Shown here one piece after another: positions 1 to 6,955 of a stretch of DNA of 10,718 bases. The translations under genes and the position numbers were made by a program. Each line of letters begins with the position of its first letter. Within the stretch, counting starts at the first letter, position 1. The stretch comes from Larix sibirica (lineage: Eukaryota > Streptophyta > Pinopsida > Pinales > Pinaceae): contig NWUY0303889129.1 in NCBI GenBank assembly GCA_004151065.3, positions 1-10,718 on the forward strand. The letters run 5' to 3'. The notes under the pieces were generated by a model. That model did not search any database. It was not told the DNA's origin and saw only the letters and a program-made list of their open reading frames with translations.

Positions 1-50
1 TTGGGGGGTCACGTTTCCCCCGTTTCGTCCTCGTTTCCCCGTTTCGTGCA
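1..50. repeat. low-complexity CGTTTC-rich stretch
   Basis: The hexamer CGTTTC occurs four times, beginning at 12, 21, 32 and 40, separated by short C-rich spacers. The spacing is irregular (9, 11 and 8 bases), so this is a simple-sequence-like or decayed tandem stretch rather than a clean microsatellite. It is more GC- and CpG-rich than the DNA after it. It may continue to the left of the window. No function can be assigned. Confidence 0.5.
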
Positions 51-245
51 ACTTAGAGTTGAATAGTGAATAATCCTCATATTTCAATGGAAACAACTTT
101 GTAGGGTATTCAAACTACATCAATGCAATTGGTAAGATAGCACCTTTCTAGAGATCAAGTGGTTTAGACAAAGGAAAAGAGTGTGGGTGTAGACAATGTA
201 ACTAAGATTTATTGAGAGAAACCCACACTAGAACAGATCTTAGAA

Positions 246-572
246 ATGATGAATTATAAAGGAATTACCTATCAACGAAAAGGAGATGATAACTCAAGTT
301 CCAAAAAATCTAATCAGAATAATCCAAACCCCAAAGCAAGCATATGCCTTCAACTACAGATTTGAACATAAACTTAGGGGGATGGATGGCAAATGCCAAG
401 AAAGTTGTGTCAGTGACAGAATTGATTAAGATCTCCTCACAAAAGGAAAAATTATGGGTCCCAAAGAGAAAGGTGTTGAAAGACACAAGGAAACAAGTGA
501 TGATGTCGCAGTCATTATGCAAGCCATGGACAAAGAAAAGGGTAATGGAATCCATTCACCCTTCTCATCTCT
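246..572 (+). pseudogene. gypsy gag C-terminal / gag-protease linker remnant
   Basis: A short frame from ATG 246 encodes a hydrophilic Asn/Ser/Lys-rich peptide and stops soon after 350. The collinear continuation is in another frame from 344 and holds a segment with GGWMANAKK and a VTELIKISSQK-like stretch. That pattern precedes the protease in Tat-like polyproteins I know. At least one frameshift therefore lies at about 335-345. No zinc knuckle is visible here. The assignment rests on similarity of the linker and on its position just before the protease, so it is weaker than the calls for the enzyme domains. Confidence 0.55.
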
Positions 573-908
573 TTGCTAATAAACGATCTGCTTCTTTACA
601 ACTGCATGTTAGACTCAAGGGCCTCTACGAATGTCATGAGCCTAAAAGTCATGAATCAACTCAGGTTAAATATTTCTACACCATATAGAAGTGTTTGTGC
701 CATGGATTCCGGGGAAATAAAGGTTTCTGGCCTAATTAAGGATCTCCACGTTCGGTTGGTAGTTTATGTAGACATTTCAGTGTTGATGGATGTAGTGGTT
801 ATTGGCATCCCAAATGCTTGGAGGATGCTTTTATCGAGAAAGCGGTTTGTAAGTTTGGGAGGTAACCTCCAAATGGATTTTATCATATGCTACTATCCCC
901 ACTTGTGA
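573..908 (+). pseudogene. gypsy aspartic protease remnant
   Basis: One open frame of about 110 codons holds a retropepsin-like segment. The catalytic triplet region reads CMLDSRASTNVMSLKVMN, so the active-site Asp is kept but the usual D-S/T-G triad has Gly changed to Arg, which should abolish activity. Further on are AMDSGEIKVSGLIKDL and a GIPNAW-MLLSR block typical of the second half of plant gypsy proteases, ending with SLGGNLQMD. In the element this enzyme would cut the Gag-Pol polyprotein. The frame differs from the gag linker before it, and a stop follows at 906-908. The ATG at 573 is not a real start, because the domain belongs to a polyprotein. Confidence 0.8.
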
Positions 909-975
909 GAACACATGTGTCACCCTCCACTGCGAGTAGGAAAAGAAGTATCATGTAGAAGATCCTCAGGACCCT

Positions 976-1614
976 ATGAATGAACCATTATATGAAGTTG
1001 AGGATATCGACAATTATGCGATTTTATCTAACTCTCTAGCACCGATCAAGGAAACAACTAAGGAAGAAAGAGTTAATGAGATTTGGAAGATGAACTTCGA
1101 TGTTGCCCATTCAAAATCAAGAACAGGGGCAGGTATTGTGTTAACTTCTTTAACAAATGAGATTTTCAATTTTGCATTCAAGTTAAAGTTTGAAGCAACA
1201 AACAATGTGGTAGAGTATTAGCATCTTCCTCTTGGGATATAAGTTGCTAAAGACATGGGAATCAAATTTTTAAAGATAAAGGGAGATTCAAACTTAGCAA
1301 TACTTCAAGTAAAGAACAAATTTGCATGCCAAAATGATAGGCTAAAGAAATACAAAAATGCAGTCTGGGACACAGTGGAATATTTTGATGCTTTATCCTT
1401 AGAAGACCCAAGAGAACATAACAATAAGGCAAATGTTTTAGCAATGTTAGCAACCACCTTCCAGCCCTACGATGAATTAATGAAAGGCCAAGGCAAAATG
1501 GAAGTAATATTCAAGCCTTCCATCCCAAACAACTTTGAGGATTAGCAGGTTTTCAATGATGATAGACAGATTCTAAGATTTATGAACAACTTGCAAGAGT
1601 TTTCAGACTTCTAG
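976..1614 (+). pseudogene. archaeal-type RNase H domain, upstream of the RT
   Basis: One reading frame, interrupted by stops at 1219, 1234, 1540 and 1612, encodes an RNase H-like fold. The motifs in order are WKMNFDVAHS (first catalytic Asp kept, usual Gly changed to Val), FKLKFEATNNVVEY (catalytic Glu region), IKGDSNLAILQVKN (second Asp) and PREHNNKANVLA near the end, where the last acidic residue of the usual A-D pattern is Asn. A conserved tail, QVFNDD, follows a stop that replaces the Trp expected there. The role would be to degrade RNA of the RNA-DNA hybrid or to tether the reverse transcriptase. Its place before the RT distinguishes this element from Athila and chromovirus types. Loss of the last acidic residue and the stops make it non-functional. 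Confidence 0.8.
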
Positions 1615-1667
1615 GGAAGAAGGAAGTGAGTGCATCCTAAAGGATCAGATCCTAAAGAAACTCACTT

Positions 1668-2637
1668 CCCAAAGGACTCATCCCTTTAGAGCAAACTTTT
1701 GATAGACATGACATGTACAAGAAGAAAAGGAAAGTAATCAAACCTTGGCGGTACATCGAAGTGAATATCAGATCAGTTCAAAACCCCAGGATGATTAAGA
1801 TAGGAAAAGGTACATCCCAAAAGGAAAGACGAGACATAGAAAACTTAGTAAGGGAATACAAAGTTGTTTTTGCCTTCACCTATGATGAGCTTAAGGAATT
1901 TAAGGAAGATATTATCCAGCACACCATTCCCTTAAAGTAAGGAGCTAAACCATTCAGACAAATCAATCCCAAGTTGGCTCCGTTGGTTGAGAAAACGTTG
2001 GCAGCAGGTATCATCGCCCCAACAAGACACTCAACGTGGATATCAAATTTAGTAGTTGTCAGAAAGAAAAACGAAGAGATCGGAATTTGTGTAGAATTTG
2101 AGAACCTAAACATTTATTGTGACAAAGATAATTACCCTCTGCCTAACATGGAGACTTTGCTTCAAAGAGTAACAAGTTCAAGGATCATGTCTATGTTGGA
2201 TGGTTTTTCGGGTTACAACCAGTTGTTAGTGAAAAACGATGATCAATGCAAGACAACTTTTACTACACCTTGGGGCACCTTTGAGTATTTGAGAATGTTA
2301 TTCGACCTATTAAATGCAAGTGCAACTTTTCAGAGGGAAATGGACTTTGCCTTTTTAAGGATTTATTGGAAACATCATAAAGATATATCAAGATGACTTA
2401 ATTATTTTCTCAAAAGAAAGATCAAGTCACATAAGTCATCTAAGGCAAGTCTTTGACAAATGTTGCAAGTATGGAATTTCATTGAACCCAACTAAGTCAA
2501 TGTTAGGTATTGATGAGGGCAAGCTTTTAGGGCACATTATATCAAAGGACGAGGTAAAGATAAATCCAAAAAGAGTGGAAGCTATCAAGAAAGTTCCTCT
2601 ACCCCATAACAAGAAAGCCCTTCAATCTTTTCTCAGC
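1668..2637 (+). pseudogene. gypsy reverse transcriptase remnant
   Basis: The domain begins with a PKGLIPLEQTFDRHD linker at 1668 and continues in the same frame to 2396, apart from a TAA at 1938 that replaces an expected acidic codon. Visible RT motifs are HTIPLK, INPKLAPLVEK, AAGIIAPTRHSTWISNLVVVRKKN, DNYPLPNMETLLQ, SMLDGFSGYNQ (catalytic Asp), TTFTTPWGTFEYLRM and NASATFQREMDFAF. The polymerase signature YQDD with the second and third Asp lies at 2386-2397, but in another frame, so an indel lies at about 2351-2365. The new frame runs on through KLLGHIISKDEVKINPKRVEAIKK and KKALQSFLS, where the normal connection to the RNase H stops abruptly. The palm catalytic residues are thus all present but split between frames. 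Confidence 0.9.
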
Positions 2638-2965
2638 GAGACGTTAGCAACTCTACCTTTACAGCCAGTAATAGTTGAAGTGCCCTTCCAACAATGGGGC
2701 CTTGATTTTATTGGGAAGTTTCAGGAAAACTCAAGAAACGGATATACATGCATCTACACAGCTACCGATTACTTCACAAAGTGGGTAGCCATACCTACTA
2801 ATAAATCCACCGATCAGATAGTTATGGAATTCTTGGAAGATAGGATAATCACAAGATTCAATGTGCCAACTAAGATCACTACCGACAATACCATGGCTTT
2901 TAGTTCAACAGAGTTCTCCTTCTGTTTCAAATATGGCACTATACTATCCCATTCTTCCAGCTATT
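2638..2965 (+). pseudogene. gypsy integrase core, truncated at both ends
   Basis: Without a change of frame the RT tail is followed directly by an integrase core: PVIVEVPFQQWGLDFIG (first catalytic Asp), YTATDYFTKWV, MEFLEDRIITRF-VPTKITTDN (second catalytic Asp), FCFKYGTILSHSSSY. The missing part before it, by comparison with intact relatives, is the rest of the RT connection, the following RNase H and the HHCC zinc domain. It breaks off after HSSSY, just before the GN-QAE segment that carries the catalytic Glu. From there to 3183 the frame stays open by chance across the antisense of the copia element, giving a misleading 233-codon ORF. Confidence 0.85.
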
Positions 2966-3347
2966 TGAAATGGGAACCTACAAAGAGTACAACAAATGTC
3001 CAACACAATGAAAGAAACATAATAGATATTACCTCTCAATTTTTATCACTACTTAGGAAGGCAATCTTGGCATGCTTGTCGATTGCACATCCCTTGCACA
3101 TTATTGTCCTCTCCACCCTAAATCAAGCAACCCCACCACCATGTCCTTCAAGAGAGGCAAGCTCCATAGTGCAAGTGACCTAATTGTATGTGCCAAAGTC
3201 ACACAAATTGTCACTACTATGAATCAAAACTCCATGCTTCATAAGACGTTCTAGCAACCTGTAAAGGCCACCCTTACACACTCCTTTGGTTAAAACTCAA
3301 CCAGGCTCAAGGCTAAGTTTCCTAATGAGCACTTATTGACCATCAAA
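2966..3347 (-). pseudogene. copia GAG-pre-integrase and integrase N-terminus remnant
   Basis: Reading down from about 3345 the frame of gag and protease continues through FDGQ, stops, and then GLYRLLERLMKHGVLIHSSD, the diagnostic start of the GAG-pre-integrase domain. Near 3205 a one-base loss shifts the frame: the LWH and GHLHYGA zinc-ligand His region is legible only in the neighbouring frame, and PLLKDMVVGL in the next. Further down CKGCAIDKHAKIAFLSS supplies the CxxC half of the HHCC zinc site. The segment that should hold the first catalytic Asp is badly degraded, with a Cys-Trp pair and hydrophobic residues where the HSDVCG-type motif is expected. The match ends at the junction around 2965. 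Confidence 0.75.
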
Positions 3348-3719
3348 CTAAGACATAAACTTTGGATCTATTAGACAAAAAAATGAAGATTCTTCGTTAA
3401 CCAAGAACATGCAATATCTCATAAGCACAAGAACCTCTCCTGTTGGCATGCAAAATGAGATAGAACCCATCCCAATCATTGAGTGCTTGGCCTCATCAAC
3501 GAGCTCCATCTGCATGTTGGAATCTCGTTTTTCTAGTCTAAAGAAAATTGATATGTTGGTTCTCAAAGCTCCATTGTCTACATACCACCGACATCAAAAG
3601 AGTGTTAGTGGAAAAGCACAACACCATGGAGGAGTTGTCTCCAATCTGGATGCAAGCTCATCAACTCCTGCAAAATCTTCAAGCCCTGAAAATTGCTTCT
3701 ACCACTACTGCTTACCCTT
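3348..3719 (-). pseudogene. copia aspartic protease remnant
   Basis: The minus-strand frame carried on from gag reads WYVDNGALRTNISIFFRLEK. This aligns with the plant copia protease core, in which a DSGAS-type triad follows Trp-Tyr. The catalytic Asp codon is at 3578-3576, and Ser has become Asn. Next come ELVDEAKHSMIGMGSISF and PTGEVLVLMRYCMFLV, which correspond to the flap and the VL-DVLYVP-type strand. A stop at the 3348 end interrupts it. It would have processed the Gag-Pol polyprotein. Between the zinc knuckle and this domain the same frame contains further stops. Confidence 0.8.
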
Positions 3720-4475
3720 CCCCTTCTTCTCAAGACCTTGAGAGACATAGTAACCAAACTTCCAGCAATTAAAGCACATCACATGGCTCAGATGTTTATT
3801 CCCATGGTTCAAAGATCCTGAGTCTTCTTTCTTCTAATGACCCTTGCCGAGTCCTTCCTTCTTTCCTCCTTTCCTCACTTTCCTGATAAGGGCTAGGTCT
3901 TGTGCTTCCTTGAAATTGGTTGAAATTGTCTCTAATCTCATCTCCTCTCCAACAAAGTCATCCCCCAATTTCTCAAAAGTGGGTAACTTCTCACGAGCAC
4001 AAATACACTAAACAAAGTGATGCATGATGGACCAAAGCCATTCAAAGTGATCTGAACTAGCTCTCTGATGAATCTCTTCTCCAACGGTAGTGAATTGATC
4101 TCTCAACTATGTGATCTCCATCAAATAGCTTGCCATAGTAACAGTCATGCTCATGCAAGTAGCAGTAAACTTGTCTTTAGAAGCATTTTATGAGACACGT
4201 TGACACTAGTATAACATGCCCAAGGCATCAAACATCTTCTTTACGATGTAAGGTATCAAGTGATCCTTCACCAAATCAAGGACAATTCACTTCACCTTGG
4301 CTGATTTCTTGGTATGGTCTGCATAGTCCTTGGGATCAATGAAATGTGTGACGTCCATATCCAAAAGCTACCACAATTCAACTTCCTCCAAGAGATTTTG
4401 TAGCTTGCACTTCCATAGTACAACACTGGAAGTGCCCTCCAACATTTGACACTCTAAAAGACCGAAACTGACCAT
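3720..4475 (-). pseudogene. copia gag (UBN2-type) with CCHC zinc knuckle
   Basis: The likely start is ATG 4475, giving MVSFGLLE and then LEGTSSVVLWKCKLQNLLEE, the typical beginning of plant copia Gag with its W-K pattern. The same frame continues through MDVTHFIDPKDYADHTKKSA, KFTATCMSMTVTMASYLMEI, KLPTFEKLGDDFVGEEM and a Lys/Gly-rich basic stretch to the knuckle CFNCWKFGYYVS at 3776. The knuckle keeps the first two Cys, but Tyr replaces the His ligand and the last Cys is lost, so zinc binding is broken. I count about eight in-frame stops and no need for a frameshift over some 250 codons. Gag would form the particle that packages the element RNA. Start and domain order agree with the primer site located about 270 bases upstream. 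Confidence 0.85.
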
Positions 4476-4748
4476 CACTGCAACCCCTAAAAGTGCATTT
4501 GAACAAACAGATCAAACTCAAAAGAAATCAGATCCACAACCTATCCCAGGTGCAGATCGTCCATCGCATGCAATAACAACTTTCCAGTGACTAGAAGATC
4601 CTAAGCATCTCACCCAACAAACTATCACAAGTCCTGATCTTCTTCACTCACCAAAGCTCAAGCATCACACCCACTGAAACCCCCAACAGCTCCCTCTCAC
4701 AGGCAGCAGCACATTCCATACTCGAATCTAGATGATTTCAGTGAACAT
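4476..4748 (-). other. copia 5' leader between primer site and gag
   Basis: These 273 bases lie between the primer-binding site and the gag ATG. I see no coding signal and no other feature; the length is ordinary for a plant copia leader, which normally carries the packaging and dimerisation signals. No such signal can be pointed out with confidence. Confidence 0.6.
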
Positions 4749-4760
4749 GCTTTGATATCA
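4749..4760 (-). other. copia primer-binding site (initiator-Met tRNA type), degenerate
   Basis: On the minus strand the twelve bases directly after the LTR read TGATATCAAAGC. The usual plant copia site, complementary to the 3' end of initiator methionine tRNA, is TGGTATCAGAGC. Ten of twelve positions agree and both differences are G to A on this strand. Its contact with a CA-ending LTR and its distance to gag fix both the orientation and the inner edge of the LTR. Confidence 0.85.
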
Positions 4761-5844
4761 TGTTAAATTTGAAACCATGGTAAGCAGATTATGCACTCAG
4801 AAAATACAACCCTCAAGCTATGTAGCTTAAAAACTTGAAAGCTTCAATCAAAATAGCAAATCTGAGCTACATATATCTAAAAACACATACTATACTAGAA
4901 CTTATGAATGTCAGAAACATGCTAAACAAAACCACTCAGAACTACATCTGTATTCTATTTCAAACAAGAAAAGAATGAAATTACAATGCATAATCTCAAA
5001 ACTAAAACTCTGAACCAACACAATGGTGCACCCTTCAGCTTCTTCATAAACTGAGAACATAGGGAAAATACAATGTATCTAGACACATGCATGAAGCACC
5101 TCACAGCGATAGAGTCAAGCCTAACCCTAATCATCTCAACTAGTCAGAAATAGTCTCCTACTGGAGATAAACAGTGACATGCAAACCTGATAGTGCTTCT
5201 TATAAATCTGAGCCCTCATCCAGGAATAGAAAGTCTCAAGCAAGCAACCTAGCTGAGGGATCTGCACCCTCCACTTAAGATGGAAAATACATGCTACAGC
5301 TGATAAAACAAACTCTAGTTAAATTATTAAAATATACCACCCCAATATCAAAAGGAGAAAGGGAAAGCTCAATCAATCCATTGATTCCAATCCCTACTCC
5401 TCGGGGATCCATCCACCTATCCTCCTCTGCCAATCCCGTCATCTTCCACCCATCCCTCCCATATCCAATCTCCCGGGGGGATACTATCTACCTATCTTTT
5501 GCTTCCATTCATACTAGGATTCTACCTATTTTTTGCTTGCATTCATACTAGGATTCTACCTATCTTCCAGAATGCCAAATATAAAAAAGCAGTTCTGGAT
5601 CTGGGACCAGAATTTGACTGGTGCATGGCATGCATGCGCCTTCACTCTAACTCTATATATCACTGGTACACAACTCCCACGACAGGCTAATGCTGCGCCG
5701 TCACTCTGCTCTACCTCTGCTGCACACAGGAAACTAAGAAGATGGGTTTGCTGGAGCTGCTGCACCAATCAAAGATCTGCTGTGTATGCTGGCTGTGTCC
5801 AGCTGTAGATGAATACTAACAGAGCAACCAGGTAAACTCTAACA
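4761..5844 (-). repeat. copia 5' LTR (about 1.08 kb)
   Basis: The inner end on the minus strand is AAATTTAACA, directly before the primer site. The best outer end is at 5844, where the minus strand begins TGTTAGAGTTTACC. The two ends form a short imperfect inverted repeat (TGTTA and TAACA, with matches beyond), as expected for TG...CA LTRs. A second possible outer end, TGTTAGTATTC at 5822, pairs less well with the inner end. No partner LTR exists in the window, so neither the length nor a target duplication can be verified; the five bases next to the outer end are AGTCT. A TATATAGAG string near 5653-5661 could be the U3 TATA box. Several ORFs of 60-90 codons cross the LTR but none resembles a known protein. 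Confidence 0.75.
5501..5568. repeat. 34-bp tandem duplication inside the LTR
   Basis: Two adjacent units, 5501-5534 and 5535-5568, differ at only a few positions; each contains CATTCATACTAGGATTCTAC. A fragment of the same unit (CTACCTATCTTTTGC) precedes the first at about 5488. On the element's own strand this lies in the outer third of the LTR, where plant LTRs often have short enhancer-like repeats, but a regulatory role is only a guess. Confidence 0.85.
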
Positions 5845-6210
5845 AGTCTGTTATGGGCCGAATTGCTTGATTAAAGCCTATTTCAAATTTTAAACAAAAC
5901 TCCAAATGGAATCTTATCTCCAAGAAAGTGGATAAAATTAGAAAGAAGCCCCCGAAATGTCCCTGAGTGGTAAACACAAGTTGCCATCTTAGATGAAAGC
6001 CAAATTTCAACTCTCTGAATAATAGTTTAGTTCGCCTGTTAATACAAGAAGCTTTCCACAAAAAAGCAGAAAAAACCTAACCAGCTCTGAGGACCTGTTA
6101 AATCGTATGTCAGCGGTGATACATAGTTGTGTTTCTGGGTTCATCCTATATAATTGTGTTTCAAGTTTTTGTTTTGGGATTTGACATTTTGAAATCAATT
6201 TTCCAGCAAT
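5845..6210. other. unassigned non-coding stretch
   Basis: These 366 bases between the copia LTR and the tRNA-like block show only short ORFs (up to about 80 codons on the minus strand) without recognisable motifs. If the minus-strand exon at 6477-6616 belongs to a functional gene, this is the 5' part of its first intron. I see no repeat, exon or transposon terminus in it. Confidence 0.5.
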
Positions 6211-6350
6211 GGCCCACGGGGTCGTGGTTTAGCATCGAAGACAGTGGCATCTAGGCCACCCGCAAAGGTTCAATTCTCCGGAAGCACGAAGAAGCGGCTT
6301 GGGCGAAGTGCATATTCTAGGTGGTTTTGACATAAGAGTGGTTTTGAATT
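6211..6350 (+). repeat. possible tRNA-derived SINE (A- and B-box-like)
   Basis: A TGGTTTAGCATC string at 6225-6236 resembles the tRNA internal A box, and GGTTCAATTCT at 6267-6277 matches the B box (GGTTCRANNCY). The interval of about 42 bases from start to start is normal for an internal RNA polymerase III promoter. The sequence between them does not fold into a convincing tRNA, and no anticodon arm is clear, so this is not a tRNA gene; a SINE head or tRNA-like relic fits better. The right end is not fixed: there is no obvious A-rich or T-rich tail or target duplication. The 6350 limit is a guess at where the GC-richer part ends. Confidence 0.35.
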
Positions 6351-6476
6351 GTAATGCTGCTCCACTTATCGAAACACAAAACAGCAATGCGCACTAAAAT
6401 TAAAAGCAAAATTGAGAATCAAAAATCAAACCGATAAAATTGAATAACAATTATGCTAGGAATGAATAATAATCAC

Positions 6477-6616
6477 CTGGTGAAGGAACCGACGAGGAAT
6501 ACACGACGACCTCCATGGGGCCAGACGAAGCGCGTTGGCACCAAAACAATGGACGTATTAATTCCGCTGCTGGACCCCCCTGGTTCCCTATGCGTTGGCA
6601 ACATTTGACCTGCCAT
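6477..6616 (-). CDS. SNF4: first coding exon of a SnRK1 KIN-beta-gamma (SNF4-like) subunit gene
   Basis: The product would be the plant-specific beta-gamma subunit of the SnRK1 energy-sensing kinase complex, which joins an N-terminal CBM48 glycogen-binding-like module to four CBS domains. Only the first 46 codons plus two bases are here. From ATG 6616 the protein starts MAGQMLPTHREPGG, a variable leader. It then reaches VPTRFVWPHGGRRVFLVGSF, the hallmark start of the CBM48 module in this family, where plants usually have VFLSGSF; one Ser is Val here. The next codons give Thr-Arg, and the exon ends CCAG before GTGATT, a good donor at 6476. Splicing to an exon starting G-TGG would supply the invariant Trp of the FTRW motif; unspliced, a TGA follows at once. 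No CBM48 remainder or CBS domain is found in the 6.4 kb downstream, so either the first intron exceeds the window or this is a fragment. The family call is strong; function is not proven. Confidence 0.8.
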
Positions 6617-6640
6617 GCCGCGACTTACCTTAAATTTCTT

Positions 6641-6664
6641 AACCCTAATTAACACTAACCCTAC
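6641..6664 (-). promoter_or_regulatory. telo-box-like motifs in the 5' UTR
   Basis: The plus strand has AACCCTAATT at 6641 and CTAACCCTAC at 6655-6664, so the transcript strand carries two AGGGTTA units. Telomere-like ACCCTAA boxes are common close to transcription starts of plant housekeeping genes (known). Two copies 25-50 bases before the ATG fit that pattern, but so short a motif could be chance. Confidence 0.35.
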
Positions 6665-6701
6665 TCAATTTTCCAGCTGTCACATCCCCCAATGTTATCA
6701 T
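6645..6701 (-). promoter_or_regulatory. upstream ORF (18 codons) in the 5' UTR
   Basis: An ATG at 6701 in the context AGGAGATGA opens an 18-residue reading frame beginning MITLGDVTAG and ending with TAG at 6647-6645. It closes 28 bases before the main ATG and is out of frame with it (distance 85). If the TATA box at 6770 is used, every transcript would contain this upstream ORF, which would be expected to lower or regulate initiation at 6616. Peptide conservation cannot be judged here. Confidence 0.45.
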
Positions 6702-6757
6702 CTCCTCTGCAACAACAGTATACAAAATTAATCGCCTGTGTAAATACATTTAGATGG

Positions 6758-6770
6758 TATATATTTTATA
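6758..6770 (-). promoter_or_regulatory. TATA box of the SNF4-like gene
   Basis: The minus strand reads GGGGACTATAAAATATATACC; the core TATAAAATATATA covers 6770-6758. With the usual distance of about 30 bases, transcription would start near 6735-6740, giving a 5' UTR of roughly 120 bases before ATG 6616. Its correct strand and distance relative to the recognised exon support it. An alternative is a longer leader spliced at the acceptor-like TGTTGTTGCAG that ends near 6706, in which case this box would lie in an intron. Confidence 0.55.
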
Positions 6771-6955
6771 GTCCCCTCTTAATCAGGACGGCCCTGGAAC
6801 ACACCCTGAGCGATCTCCAACCATAGACAAAGGCTCAAACCGAAATTCAATGTGCCTCTTATTTTCAGGGCTTATAATCCATAATCATCCTCCTCCCTCC
6901 GTGTTCTGGCATCCCGAGGCTGCTTACATGTTAATCCCCGGTGCCCCATGTGACC

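Larger units (their letters stand above)
246..2965 (+). mobile_element. degenerate Ty3/gypsy (Tat-like) LTR retrotransposon, 3'-truncated
   Basis: In order this block holds a gag tail, aspartic protease, RNase H-like domain, reverse transcriptase and integrase core, all on the plus strand. The order of reverse transcriptase before integrase is that of Ty3/gypsy. An RNase H with the FDGA-type and EATNN-EY motifs placed before the reverse transcriptase matches the plant Tat-like group that carries an extra archaeal-type RNase H (family knowledge). The copy is dead: it has many in-frame stops, changes of frame between domains, a deletion near 2637 that removed the RNase H after the RT and the integrase zinc-binding N-terminus, and a break at about 2965 inside integrase. 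No LTR is visible on either side; the left one may lie outside the window, and the right one was lost at the junction with the inverted copia element. The left limit is the first recognisable gag codon, so the true start is uncertain. Confidence 0.85.
2966..5844 (-). mobile_element. degenerate Ty1/copia LTR retrotransposon, 3' part missing
   Basis: On the minus strand, from right to left, lie an LTR, a primer-binding site, a leader, gag with a CCHC knuckle, protease, a GAG-pre-integrase domain and the start of integrase. Integrase before RT is the Ty1/copia order. The element ends at about 2965 in the integrase, so the reverse transcriptase, RNase H, polypurine tract and 3' LTR are missing. 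From 4475 to about 3205 the coding phase is constant and mainly stop codons break it, so decay was mostly by base substitution. Small deletions appear after about 3205. With its 3' half lost the copy cannot move by itself. Confidence 0.9.

Noticed and set aside
3072-3254. Plus-strand ORFs at 3072-3254 and 3409-3772
   Set aside because: They are antisense shadows of the copia integrase and protease, which are readable with known motifs on the minus strand.
5501-5568. CRISPR-like or satellite array
   Set aside because: There are only two adjacent units without spacers, inside an LTR in a eukaryotic context.
5291-5808. Several 60-90-codon ORFs on both strands within the LTR
   Set aside because: They overlap each other in different frames, partly encode the 34-bp repeat, and show no recognisable protein features.
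5816-6198. Minus-strand ORFs of 81 and 63 codons tested as second exon of the SNF4-like gene
   Set aside because: Neither contains the expected continuation of the CBM48 module or a CBS motif; they overlap each other in different frames.
6211-6290. Functional tRNA gene
   Set aside because: Only box-like strings are present; I could not build an acceptor stem or an anticodon arm from the flanking bases.
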